From positions 1,054,001 to 1,118,000 of the forward strand of contig RQOL01000374.1 in the NCBI GenBank assembly GCA_013076295.1: a DNA stretch of 64,000 nt, written 5' to 3'. Shown in pieces: positions 23,301-34,257 of the stretch (positions are counted from its first letter, which is position 1; each line of letters starts with the position of its first letter). Under the pieces are notes generated by a model. The model made no database searches. It was not told where the DNA came from and worked only from the letters and a program-made list of their open reading frames with translations. The stretch is from Sanderia malayensis (lineage: Eukaryota; Cnidaria; Scyphozoa; Semaeostomeae; Pelagiidae). Position numbers and translations under genes: made by a program.

Positions 23301-23679
23301 CCGCTTTGAGACACTGGCCTAGCAAATTGTGGAGTGGATATGTGTATCTTTTCGGGCAAATGCATACAGTGTTCACAGCATCACAAACAATTTCGTTGCT
23401 GCCCCTGAAGACTTCTGGAAATTAGATAATATACATTATGAAGTAAAAAATGTATGTAAACCCAAATCACTGGCATCTTGTTCCTGGTGCTGTATGTTCT
23501 TTAAATCTACAAGTTGATACTGTGATATTGTCCCTTCAACAACAACTAAAAGCAAAGAACAAAAGTTTCCAGCAGATCCTTTTGAAATACTTCCATGCTC
23601 ATTCACAGGTACATCTGAACAATTCCCAAGTTTCAGTGACGAGATGGATCCTGATAATGACTATCCATTGGAATAGTCA

Positions 23680-24110
23680 TGGTCTTTACTGTTTCAATGC
23701 AAAAAGAGTTTGATACCAACTCTCCTACCTATCTTCCAATTGAGTCTCGCAAGTTGGAAAATGATATAATGCACTCTTTTTTTGCAACAAGTGAAGATTT
23801 CGAATTTCAAATTGCAGACATATCAGTCAAAATTAGCTCATTAGAAAATCAAATGCAGCAGCCACAGTTGTAGCTGAAAAAGTCAAAGCATCTATTTGTT
23901 CAATTAAAAAGTTCAAGTCAGATAATCCCACAAAAAAGTTTTACACTGGCTTCCCAATTCTCTAACATTACTGGCAACAAAACAATTGAGTATTTTGAAC
24001 CTTCAGTCCACCAAGCACAACATTGGCGTGGCAGCAAATCTTCTTATTGCTTCCAAAATCCTCTAGCTAAGTCCTCTAGTGACTTTATGGGTTTATTCTT
24101 GTTCTGATGA
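23680..24110 (+). pseudogene. Decayed transposase remnant, possibly ISL2EU/THAP type
   Basis: A coiled-coil-like frame (FEFQIADISVKISSLENQMQ) is followed in the next frame by IKKFKSDNPTKKFYTGFP. The word KFYTGFP after a short charged spacer resembles the segment ahead of the DDE_Tnp_4 domain in ISL2EU-type transposases (FYTGLP). Stops and frame changes are frequent, and no catalytic motif is readable downstream. Low confidence; 24110-25660 shows nothing else I can name. Confidence 0.3.
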
Positions 24111-25248
24111 GACTAAAAGTTGGTTTGTTTATTGATGTTCAGGTAAAGCTTTGGCCTATTTCTTCTAGTCACGTTGAAAGATTTTTGATTATCTTACTTT
24201 CATCTAGCAAAGATCTTCCAAGCAATAAACGTTCTCTTCTTTAGGTATCAAATAATTATGGACATCTCTTTGTGGAAGCATTCGTATGTGACAGAAGTTT
24301 AAAAGTAGCTATGTTTTTCTCTTTCCGAGATGAAAAGAGTCAGACAAGAGCGGAGAAATGACGGAAGAGGTATGACATGATCAAAAGCTTTTACTGGCCC
24401 CCAGCAATGGGGAAAAATGTTTCCAACCTCCAGCTATTGTTTTACTTTATATGAACTGACCAATCATTCCACTTTAAGAACAATAGAAATGCAACAAAAC
24501 GCAACAAAATTGTCTGTCATGGCGGCTAAAATCTTGCCGTGCTGTGAGAAAGTGATGTTTTTATTTAGGTTTGCTGCCACATATAGTTTCAAAAAACAAC
24601 TTCAAACAAACATTTTTGAAAAGAGCAATAGTTTTTCAAAATTTCCATCGGCCTGATTTTTAAAATTCATTCTAATAACAAAGATATGAAAACAAAAACA
24701 TGCTATTTTTTCATGAATTTTCAGGAATTTGGGCATATTTTAAATAAACAACAAGCTTTATTTACTCTTGCTAATGAATTGAAGCAAGAAATAAGGACTC
24801 CTCTTCGCATTCCGCATGTTTTTTATTATTTTTGCTTTGCCTTTGTAATTGTTTCACTTGGGCTCTCTTATGCCCTAGCAAGTGTCGTTTTTAGTTTTGT
24901 CATGGCATCTTTATTAAAATTGCAATGACTTATCATTATCATGTTTCAGGGCTTCAACTATCAGCGAATGTGTACAATAATAACTCATCGGAGGACAAAA
25001 GGTTGTGTATGTTTTAGATTGCTATCCCCTGTTATTTATCGTTCTGCCATTCCACTATTCATCACAATTGCTGAGGCTTGTTGCCTCGTTGGATGTCAGA
25101 GGAAGGTTTCCTTGCTGAGGATTAATATGAGATATCTTTCTTGGGGGATCTGAATGCTATAGTTTGGGTCCGTTATAATTTTGCGGTTGTTGAATTCTAG
25201 GCCGAGAAACAGGAATCAGGAATCGGATATTGAGGCAAACCCCATGGA

Positions 25249-25284
25249 AGATAATAATAATAATCATCATCATCATCATAATAA
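25249..25284. repeat. Microsatellite (ATA)n(ATC)n
   Basis: A short run of ataataataataatcatcatcatcatcataataa. Confidence 0.85.
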
Positions 25285-25850
25285 CTGGGTCTTACCCACA
25301 GTTTCTACTGCCATATTATTTTATGAGCAGTTTGCTCAACTGTGAACTATTAACATAAAACAATTATACAACAAATCAATTTCTTGATGTTAGTGATGTG
25401 GCTGTTGATGATTCCGTGGCCCAAACCAGTAATATTCATGAAGCAACAACTCATACAAGTCCAGGAACTGTTTGTATTTCTCAATCGAGCCTCAAATTTT
25501 ATCTATTTACTTTGCTAGCAAGAGAGAAGCAAGTTTTTGAACTTTTTGGTTCCTTTTAAAGTGTAATAAAGGTCTAGCATGAAATAATCAGTGTGAGGTA
25601 TTTTCGTTGCACTGATTTCGAAAATGCAATTATTTTTTTTCTATGTTTTTCCGTTTTTTTGCAAATTGCCCCCAAAGTTGGGAATTTTGCCATTTTTTTT
25701 GTGCACAATTTTGACCCTGCGGGTCACGTGATCAGAATAATGTGACATAGAAACCAGAACCCTGCTTTGAGCTCACTGATGAGCTCTTTTGAATTCGACT
25801 TCGGCCTAAGAAAGAAATGAATGTTAGGTGTCTTTGTTTTATGTTTAATA

Positions 25851-27041
25851 ATGCCTGAAAGATGCGTTGATGGGGGTTGTTCCAACATAAAAGATTCAGA
25901 AAAGAATATATCCCTGCACCGTATTCCATTTTAAAACGATGATCGTTCCAGAAGCAAAGGCGAGGAGGCGCAAATGGATCAACTTTGTGAAAACGCAACG
26001 TGCCAAATGGGAAGCTTCGAAATCTTCAGTGATATGTTCGGAGCATTTTTTGAACACCGGTTTTAAATCAATCACCGGATCGAGTACCCAGATAAAAAGG
26101 TACCTAATTACAGATGAAATTGGAATTGTCTCTGTGCCATCTGTTTTTCCAAAAAACGTCGAGCGTCAAGGTTCTGCTGCGGCAGTTTCTTCAAAGAAGG
26201 ATCAAACGATGGTAGGTTATGTGTGCTCTTGAGACTCGAAATTTCATGATATCCTTGAGTTATTTTTTACGAAATCATTATTTCATGTCTTTAGCTAATG
26301 AGGGCTATTACCTCGATGTCCAAACAAAGTACTGCTGAAGAAAACTTTGACGAAGTACAGGATGATGGTATTTCTGAACAACAATCAGATGACATTGGTA
26401 TCCCTGAACAGGTAACAGTCCAAATAGTATTGTTATATATACAATAATGTAACCAATTAGGATATACAAGTTACTTGACTGCATATATAAAGCAATATTT
26501 TATACTCTACAGTTTCGTGAAAACATTTATTTTTTCTTACGTTATTTCATTATACCCTACAGTACAGTTTCATGATGTTGAATGCCAAATTGTTCTTCTG
26601 CCTCCTGCATCAAGCAAAATTCAAGGTTACAAAATGCAGAGCGCAACCTCAATTTTTGGGAGAGAAGATGAAGACTGCAAAGCTGGAAGTTGCAGTACAC
26701 AAAATCAAAGGAGAAACCCACTGAACAAACAAATTGGGTGAGTAAGCTTATGAGCCAGAAGAAGAAGAAGTGATGGATATTTCAGATGATGAGAGTCTCT
26801 ATGAAAACGAGGATGAAAATGATACCGAGTATATCAACGAAACGGAAGATGTCAAAGCTCTGCCATCCAGAAAAAGCAAGAAAGACAAAATATGACCATA
26901 GTAAGTGTTCCGGCAACAGCAACATCACCATCATTGCGAAGTCAACCACTAAAAAATAAAAGACCTCCCCATTGCTCCACCTGTGGCAAACCAATGAAAG
27001 GGCACAAGGATGCAGATTGCCCCAAAAACAAGAAGAACTAA
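25851..27041 (+). pseudogene. THAP-domain gene with zinc-knuckle C-terminus, several frame breaks
   Basis: The start MPERCVDGGCSNIKDSEKN gives the first Cys pair of a THAP zinc finger. SLHRIPF is followed by TAA, then after a one-base shift RRRKWINFVKTQRAKWE and SSVICSEHF supply the conserved Trp and the Cys-x2-His pair. A GTAGGT donor follows at about 26213. Further exons fit 26295-26411 (LMRAITSMSKQ to IPEQ, GTAACA donor) and about 26562-26740 (VQFHDVECQIVLLPPASSK). A last acidic frame (EEEEVMDISDDESLYENEDE) changes frame into HCSTCGKPMKGHKDADC and a TAA at 27039-27041. THAP domains bind transposon ends in P, Kolobok and related transposases. No catalytic domain follows here. The gene converges on the P2X7-like gene. 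Confidence 0.6.
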
Positions 27042-27044
27042 GAC

Positions 27045-27871
27045 TCAAGACTCTGAAGGCAGATCTTCAAATCCTGTGAATTCTGTGTCAGTGGGGAATT
27101 TTTTTCTGATTGCAAAATAAGCACAGGCAGGCAGCGGTATCCTTTTCTTTCCAAGAATCCCATGAACAAGCCTGGTAAACTCTCTATAAAATACAGCACG
27201 CAGATACCTAAAATAAATAAGTTATACATGTGTGAAAAATCAGTCAAACATTCTAATATTGAACAGAGAATGCTTAATTATACTTACGATTCAGCTTCGT
27301 TTGGACGTAGCTGGTAATAACGTTTCTTTTGCCTTGTCTTGTACCTTGTCCCTGCCAGTCTAAGTGACCAAGCAGAAAGACAACATGCACCAAATCCAGG
27401 GTGAAGGGTGATACATTTGGAGACTTCACCAACCTCTGCTAAAACCAGCTCAGTACTTAATGATTGCACACATTCCTCAATTTCTGTGCAACAATAACAC
27501 TCCTGAGGGTCCCTCAACAAGCTTACATCACAGTGCCCACACTTACACCTAAAAGGAGTGTAAGATATAAATCAAATCTGCATAGTGAACACCATAATGT
27601 GTTACTTTCATTTATTTCTGAAAACACATTCCTGAAGGAATGTATGCACAAAATTACTGTTGGATACATTCCTTTGGGAATCAGTTTGGCACCAGTGGTA
27701 TTTTAACACATCAACAAAACAGACAGACTGACTTCATGGACAAAGGAATGAGCCTTGGACATTGAAAAGTGAAGCGTGATTGATGTTCTCCAACATAGGC
27801 CGTTTTAGTGTTTCACCAACGCAAGGACATAGAGACAGACTAACTCACCACTCCTCAAGAGGACTCTCCAT
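27045..27871 (-). CDS. P2X7 C-terminal-domain-like protein, three exons, 148 aa
   Basis: Exons are 27871-27849 (MESPLEEW), 27548-27288 and 27207-27045, with GT-AG borders and matching phases; total 447 nt with no internal stop. Exon 2 encodes CKCGHC, ECYCCTEIEEC and CITLHPGFGACCLSAW, the cysteine pattern of the P2X7 cytoplasmic C-terminal (ballast) domain. Exon 3 encodes RLVHGILGKKRIPLPACAYF and AIRKKFPTDTEFTGFED, matching its last segment (R....GYLG....LP.CA...IR..FP...Y.GF). A longer upstream frame from an ATG at 28121 (Ser-rich, then acidic) is interrupted by a frameshift and a TGA, so the short start is preferred. Free-standing P2X7-tail proteins are abundant in cnidarians. Their role is unknown, and no channel domain is present. 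Confidence 0.75.
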
Positions 27872-28579
27872 TTTCAATCATTTTTCGAACTCTTTGTATC
27901 TTTTATTATCTGCTGCACGTTTCTCTTGGTAATCCCTGACCCATTCTTCATCAGCCAGTGCTTCATCCGCATAGGCCTCAACACAATCAGGATGAAAGTC
28001 ATTCGGTGCTTTGCAGTTATCTTCCCCATCGGCCTCAAATTAGCAGCATCTCTTTCTCATAATCAGAAAAAGAGCTGCTGCGTGAACTGCTTTGCGATGA
28101 ATCAGATTCGGAAGACTCCATTTTAATTATTTATGAAGCTCGATCTCTTTTTCTTGTTCAAGTTACTGGGGATAGATGACGATGTAAAAGGCCGGTTCTG
28201 GTTTCTACGTCACATTGTAGCTCTCAGACCTCTTTCGGAAGTGCGCGGTTTGGTGAAAAAAAAACCCCACTTTGGGGGCTATTTACGTCACTCTTAGTTG
28301 TTAAATTCTATTTTAAGATGCACCATAATGATCAGCATGTCGAAATTAATTGATAAACAACTTTTGAGGTTTGGGTTGTATTACACTTTAAGATTCTCAA
28401 TTCCGTTGCAACACTTATGTGTGTCTGCTGTTTCAGTCTTATTCATGCGGCATGGTAATCTTACTGTCTGCGATTTTTTAATTTTGGAGGATAGAAAAAT
28501 ATCGAAAGTCTCCAACACGGCAATTTCAACAGTCACCACAACCAATTTAACCAAAGTTGAAGGTAAACACATGGTTTAA

Positions 28580-29566
28580 AGTGCCTCTACATCTTATTTT
28601 TTATTAGCTAAAACTATAGATTCGAATGCACTGATTCTGAATCTGTTTATATTTTTTTGATATGACAAGTAGTTTTTGAGATACGAGGCAACGCATGCCA
28701 CATTTTCGTGGTTAAGCCACATTTTCGTGAGCCTAGTTGTGCCCCGTTCATTTTCCCGTACTGAAGCAACAAATCTGACATCGATTTTTTCTCACACGAT
28801 GGGCTCGATACTTTTTTTATGACTTTGATGATTAGAAACAGGTTGACGCATTATGGCATTTGAGTTTGAAAGGTTTGCGATGAGTTTGCAGCTGTGGGGA
28901 GGAATTACAAAATTCCCATGTAGTGGCTGCTCATAGTCCTCAGTGGCGGCTTATGTTAAAACTGGACGGGAACTGGATGGGAACTGGACGGGGATGACAA
29001 GAAAAGCATCAAAACATGATTACAGATTGTTAGATTAATGTGTGAAACTGGGAAAATATGCCATATCGATGTGTTTTGCTAGCCCATGGAATTACACCCG
29101 ATAAATCAAAATTTGCATGCCTTCACAAATTTCTACTTTATCAGGATGATCGCCCTAAAACTGTAAGGAGAAGGAGATGGATAGATTTCATCAATTCGCA
29201 ACAACGGAAGAAATTCTATGGACGCATGCATCATCATGAATGAAATTAATCAAACAACGAAGGGCAATAATTTCGGTACAATAACGAAATTCATGTGTAG
29301 TAATAAGGAATTGTGTTGCAGATTTTCTGCACTTGCTGTTCCAAATGAAAATCGAATCTTTTCAGGCTTCTTCAAACCCCAAAGGTTTACACTGACATGG
29401 ATATGATGGCCTAAATTATGTTGCGTATATTGAATTTTGCAAAGCTCATCAACAAAAAGTAATAATTCAGATCCAGTCAAATGCCCAGAAAGTTTTCTTT
29501 CAACATTTCTTTTCTTGCTCAAATCTCTTCCATTGCTTTCAGTGAAAGAGTTCTCAAATGCACCAG
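28580..29566 (+). mobile_element. Kolobok-like TTAA element, copy 1, right part lost
   Basis: It begins TTAA-AGTGCCTCTACATCTTATTTTT (TTAA at 28576-28579) and is collinear with the complete copy at 40416-41612, including the block aaacaggttgacgcatt..tttgagtttgaaagg and a degenerate THAP frame (29058-29240: DRPKTVRRRRWIDFINSQQR). Homology stops at about 29566 (gttctcaaatgcaccaggtt), just left of the Gypsy sequence, so the right end was replaced or deleted. Confidence 0.75.
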
Positions 29567-30209
29567 GTTCTCCTTCATCGGTATCACTATCATCAGTCTG
29601 CTTTACTCGGTATCACTATTATCCCCTCGCCATCTTCGCATTCCTCTGTACTGCAATCCCTACTGTCATGAACTACTATTCGACTAACAATGTGTATTCC
29701 CCGTTGACGTCTGTTTCAGCTCGTTTACTTCCTGGGTCATTCCCAGATGACGCTATCATAGATATATATATAACGTTTCTAAAATAAATATTTTGTAATT
29801 CCTAGTTTTACATTATTACTCATTGCTTACGCACATAAAATTATCTTCCTATTCCCTGTTTACTAATATATATATTCGTCACTTGATTTAGTTAGTTAGT
29901 TATTGTTAGTTCCAGCTGTTCACTCAAGAAAACCTATAAAATCACAAGTTGGTTGTTTTCATCTCTGAAACCTCTAGAATCTCGAATAAAATCGACACGA
30001 ACCAAAACATTTGGTAAGACTGTTAATAGTCTGTTGGTAAATATTCAAATCTCGTATTTACTAAATTGGTGACCACGAAGTGACCGAGTATTCGTTCTTC
30101 AGAGACATACATTGGAGTATTTATTTGGCCTATATTTTAATTTCGATTACACACATCGTTCAATCTCGATATTTGGATATTAGTAAGCTTCGTACGTACT
30201 GTTCTCACA

Positions 30210-31175
30210 ATGAATCCTACAGATTCTTCTACTACTGGTGCCAGCTTGCTTTCATCATCAGCTTCACCAACAGGACACCCTGGAGTTGTCCCACTTCAAC
30301 CAGTAGCAGCAGTAAGTCTGAAACTTCCACTATTCTGGCCCAACGATCCAGAGCTGTGGTTTGCACAAGTAGAATGCCAATTTGACGCTAGGAGCATCAA
30401 TGTTCAAAATACAAAGTTTAACTACGCTGTAGCTATCCTTCAGCCAGAGATAGCCCAAGAAGTACGTGACCTCCTCTTTCATAGACCAGCACAGAATCCA
30501 TATGATCGTCTGAAAGAGGCACTGATCAAACGAACATCCACGTCCGAGCAGAAAAGACTTCACCAGTTATTGATTGCTGAAGAGCTTGGTGATAGAAAGC
30601 CATCGCAACTTCTTCGGCGTATGCAACAGCTTCAAGGTGGAAACAACCTTGAACCAAGCATCCTTTGTCAACTGTTCCTTCAACGTCTTCCAAGAAATGC
30701 TCAGTTGATCCTTGCCTCCTCGCCAGACACCGTTCCACTTGACGATTTAACAGCACTAGCCGACAAGATATTAGAAGTTACTGGTCCACCCCAAGTCATT
30801 TCTGCAGTTGCTACTCAAAACACTGTGCCACTAAACAACAAAATTGAAGACATGCAAGGTCAAGTCAATCAGCTTACGATGCAAATCCAGGCCCTCACAA
30901 CTCAGCTGACAACACAGAATTCTTTTCGACGAGGCCGTTTCCAATCACGTGGAAGATCTCCATCTCAAAGACAACAGCCTCGTATGCAATCTCAGTCACC
31001 TGACCGCTCCAGAATCTGCTGGTACCACAAGAAGTTCGGAATACAAGCACTCAAATCCGAACGGCTGTGCGCCTTTATACAACCCGAATTTCCAAGTTCC
31101 AACCCACAACAACAACAACAGCAACAACAACAACAACAACAACAGTTGCAGGAAAACGCTCCAGCCAGAGACTGA
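30210..31175 (+). CDS. Gypsy gag
   Basis: A 321-residue frame opens 140 bp after the primer-binding-like site. VSLKLPLFWPNDPELWFAQV and ARSINVQNTKFNYAVAILQP are typical of invertebrate Gypsy gag (P.FW...P..WF...E..F). No zinc knuckle is evident before the end. A CAA microsatellite near the 3' end encodes a polyglutamine run. The frame overlaps the pol frame, which lies in a different register, so either ribosomal frameshifting or a length change in the CAA tract separates them. Confidence 0.82.
   Translation: MNPTDSSTTGASLLSSSASPTGHPGVVPLQPVAAVSLKLPLFWPNDPELWFAQVECQFDARSINVQNTKFNYAVAILQPEIAQEVRDLLFHRPAQNPYDRLKEALIKRTSTSEQKRLHQLLIAEELGDRKPSQLLRRMQQLQGGNNLEPSILCQLFLQRLPRNAQLILASSPDTVPLDDLTALADKILEVTGPPQVISAVATQNTVPLNNKIEDMQGQVNQLTMQIQALTTQLTTQNSFRRGRFQSRGRSPSQRQQPRMQSQSPDRSRICWYHKKFGIQALKSERLCAFIQPEFPSSNPQQQQQQQQQQQQQLQENAPARD
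31103..31147. repeat. (CAA)n microsatellite in gag
   Basis: About 15 CAA/CAG codons. Its antisense frames give poly-Leu and poly-Cys strings that are not genes. Confidence 0.9.
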
Positions 31176-31179
31176 TGGC

Positions 31180-33972
31180 GGCAAGTCACCCTGGCTCCAC
31201 TTCTTCTAGTCGTCTTTTCTTCATTACGGATAAATGCTCCGGTACACGTTTTTTAGTCGACACTGGCGCAGATGTAAGTGTAATCCTATGTCAAGCCATC
31301 GAAAAACGTAACAATCGCCCTTCTTCACTGCAACTTCAAGCTGTAAATCAATCCTCAATAGCTACGTACGGCGAAAGATCACATACCCTGGATCTCGGAC
31401 TTCGTCGCACCTATAGATGGATATTCATTATAGCTGATGTTCAAACACCCATTGTCGGAGCTGATTTTCTATCGTACTACGCGTTAAAAGTTGACGTACA
31501 CCATCGAAAGCTCATCGATACAACAACCAATTTAATGATACAAGGAGTTCACAGCTCATTAGAGTCGCCTCGTCCGATGTTTGCCATTCCCAATGTGTCA
31601 TCACCCTACCTTGTACTACTACAAAAATTTCCGTCACTCGCGCGCCAAGATTACTACGAAAAGGCCGTGAAACACACGGTAAAGCATCACATTCAAACAA
31701 GAGGCCAGCCTGTTTTTAGTTGACCATGCCGACTCGCGTCTGTCAGATTGGCCATAGCTAAGAAGGAATTCGACCACATGCTTCAACTCGGCATTATTCG
31801 TACATCAAACAGCAGCTGGTCCTCGCTTCTCCATATGGTGCCGAAGCCAACTGCTGGCGATTGGAGACCTTGTGGCGATTACCGAGCCCTAAACAACAGC
31901 ACTGTCCTGGATCGGTACCCAATACCACATATTCACGATTTCGCTTCTGGGTTACATGGAAAAACAATGTTTTCTAAAATCGATTTGGTACGTGCCTATG
32001 ACCAGATCCCGGTCGCCCCGGAGGACATACCGAAAACTGCTATCACAACCCCTTTTGGTCTTTTCGAATTTATGCGAATGCCTTTCGGACTTCGAAACAC
32101 GGCACAGACATTTCAATGCTTCATTGACGAGGTTATACATGGTTTGGATTTTGTGTATGCTTACATAGACGATTTGCTCATCGCTAGTTCGTCAGAATCG
32201 GAACACCTCATGCATCTGACAAAACTCTTCTAAAGACTTGCTGAATACGGACTTGTCGTAAAACAATCAAAATGTGTATTCGGCGCAGCCTCGTTGGATT
32301 TCCTCGGCCATCAGATATCAACCTCCGGTATCTCACCTGTTCAATCAAAGGTTACTGCAATACGCGAATTTCCTGCACCAACATCACTACGGAAGTTACG
32401 GGAATTCCTTGGATTGATAAATTTTTATCGCCGATTTGTATCAAACTGTGCCCAAATCGTACAACCGTTAACGGACTTATTAGCTGGTAGAAGACCTAAA
32501 ACAGCTCTTGAGTTATCTCACAACGCCTTAGCCGCTTTCCAAGCCATCAAGTCAGCGCTTGCAAATACAACAATGCTTGTACACCCATCGCCTACGGATC
32601 CTTATTGTCTAATGGTCGACGCGTCCGATCTCGCTATCGGTGGTGTACTACAATTGACGGACAATGGAAGCCAATTTCGTTTTTCTCAAAACGCTTACAG
32701 CCGGCAGAAACAAAGTACAGCACTTTTGGACGAGAGCTGCTAGCTGTGTATCTTGCCATTCGCCATTTCCGTCACTGCCTTGAAGGTCGCCAGTTTTACA
32801 TCTTAACCGACCATAAGCCGCTAACATATGCTCTGTCAGCATCAGCCGATCGCCATTCACCGCGGGAGATACGTCATCTCGATTATATCTCTCAATTTTC
32901 AACAGACATTCGCCACATTCAAGGCAAGGAAAATGTTGTTGCAGATGCATTGTCGAGAACTGAAATCAACTCGTTACAAACCGTTCAACCGATTGATTTC
33001 ACACAACTTGCAAAAGCACAACAAGAAGATCCTGACTTGCCCACTCTTCAGTGTTCGTCATCTCCTTGTTTGAAAGCCTTCCCGATCCAAAACGCAACCG
33101 ATACAATCTTACGCGACATTTCGACAGATAATCCACGGCCCTATGTACCCCCGTTATATCGACGCATTGTTTTCGACAACCTTCACAACATCTCACACCC
33201 CGGTATTCGCGCCACGCAAAACTTGATCACAGCTCGCTATGTTTGGCCACACATTAACACAGACATCCGCCAATGGACTCGTGCATGTCTCCAATGTCAG
33301 AAAGCCAAAATACAATGTCACACTGTCGCTCCTCTCGGAACATTTGCCACGCCAGATGCTCGCTTTGCACATGTTCATATCGATTTAGTTGGTCCACTAC
33401 CACCTTCTAATGGACATCAATATTTGCTTACATGCATGAATCGCTTCACTTGTTGGCCAAATGCCATTCCAATTTCCAACATCACAGCTGAAACATGCGC
33501 TCAAGCTCTCGTTACGCATAGGATTTCCACATTTGGTGTACCTACTACGATCACAACAGATCGCGGAGCACAATTTGAGTCTGCACTATTTTATTCACTA
33601 ACATCACTACTCGGAATCAAACGCATCGGTACCACCGCTTACCACCCTAGTGCAAACGCAATGATCGAGCGTTTTCATCGTCATTTAAAGTCATCGCTCA
33701 AGGCTCAGCCAGACACCACCAAATGGACCGAGTTGCTTCCAATAATTCTGCTCGTTATTCGATCCACGATCAAAACTGACATCAATTGTTCACCTGCTGA
33801 ACTCGTTTTTGGTACAACACTCCGTTTACCTGGTCAATTTTTCGACTCAGACAACACAGAGAATCTTGACCCTGCAAATTACGCTGATCCTCTTCGTTAC
33901 GCCATGCATCGTTTATCGGCCGTTCTCGTGGTCTTTGCATGCTCAAAGTCGACTGAGAACCTTGCAAAATAA
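31180..33972 (+). pseudogene. Gypsy pol: protease, RT, RNase H, integrase
   Basis: Order: protease FLVDTGADVSVI, RT with [16 protein letters not shown] and [10 protein letters not shown] (catalytic Asp residues present), RNase H with FGRELLAVYLAIRHFRHCLE and ILTDHKPLTYAL, and integrase with the zinc region (CLQCQKAK) and catalytic sites HIDLVGPLP, TTDRGAQFES and ANAMIERFHR. Breaks: in-frame TGA at 31721-31723, in-frame TAA at 32231-32233 and a frameshift near 32660. The 3' end is truncated. Both stop codons can be explained by single C-to-T transitions. A defective copy with well-kept active sites, suggesting moderate age. Confidence 0.85.
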
Positions 33973-34257
33973 AGTGCATACAGGAGATGGTGCACATAGG
34001 TTCTTTACACCACAGTACAGTGTGGTACCATATGTGGTACTGACTTGTTGCCATATTATTTTATTTTGTTTTGATGTTGGAGGGATGCGGATTTCAGCGA
34101 TGAGGTAAACCCCGTAATGTGCGTCAAAGATGCTAGAGGCCAACTTGTTGCAATGAGTAAGTATTGACGAATATACAATGTTTATGCCGTAATGTTTATT
34201 TTAAACGCCCATCTCTAACAATCATTCCCTGAGTTCAGTGATTTATTAAGCACCCTT

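Larger units (their letters stand above)
25668..28279. mobile_element. Inverted-repeat element carrying a THAP gene and a P2X7-C-terminus-like gene
   Basis: The left border gcccccaaagttggg (25668) is mirrored by ccccactttgggggc (to 28279). Further in, aatgtgacatagaaaccagaacc (about 25738-25760) is mirrored at 28196-28217 with one mismatch (gtgacgtagaaaccagaacc on the other strand). The middle of each arm has diverged. Inside are two convergent genes whose stop codons are 3 bp apart. The target duplication is not resolved. No DDE transposase is encoded between the arms, so it may be non-autonomous, or the THAP protein may be a shortened transposase. Confidence 0.6.
29665..33972 (+). mobile_element. 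Ty3/Gypsy retrotransposon with 5' LTR, 3' end missing
   Basis: A probable 5' LTR (29665 to about 30063) starts TGTCATGAAC and contains a TATA-like cctataaaatc (about 29932) and an AATAAA signal (about 29986). It is followed by a tRNA-binding-like ttggtgaccacgaagtgacc (about 30065). Gag and pol follow in order. The integrase breaks off after DPANYADPLRYAMHR (about 33915) and no 3' LTR is found, so the element is truncated on the right. Confidence 0.8.

Noticed and set aside
30992..31189. Minus-strand frames with poly-Cys and poly-Leu
   Set aside because: Antisense reading of the CAA repeat in the Gypsy gag gene.
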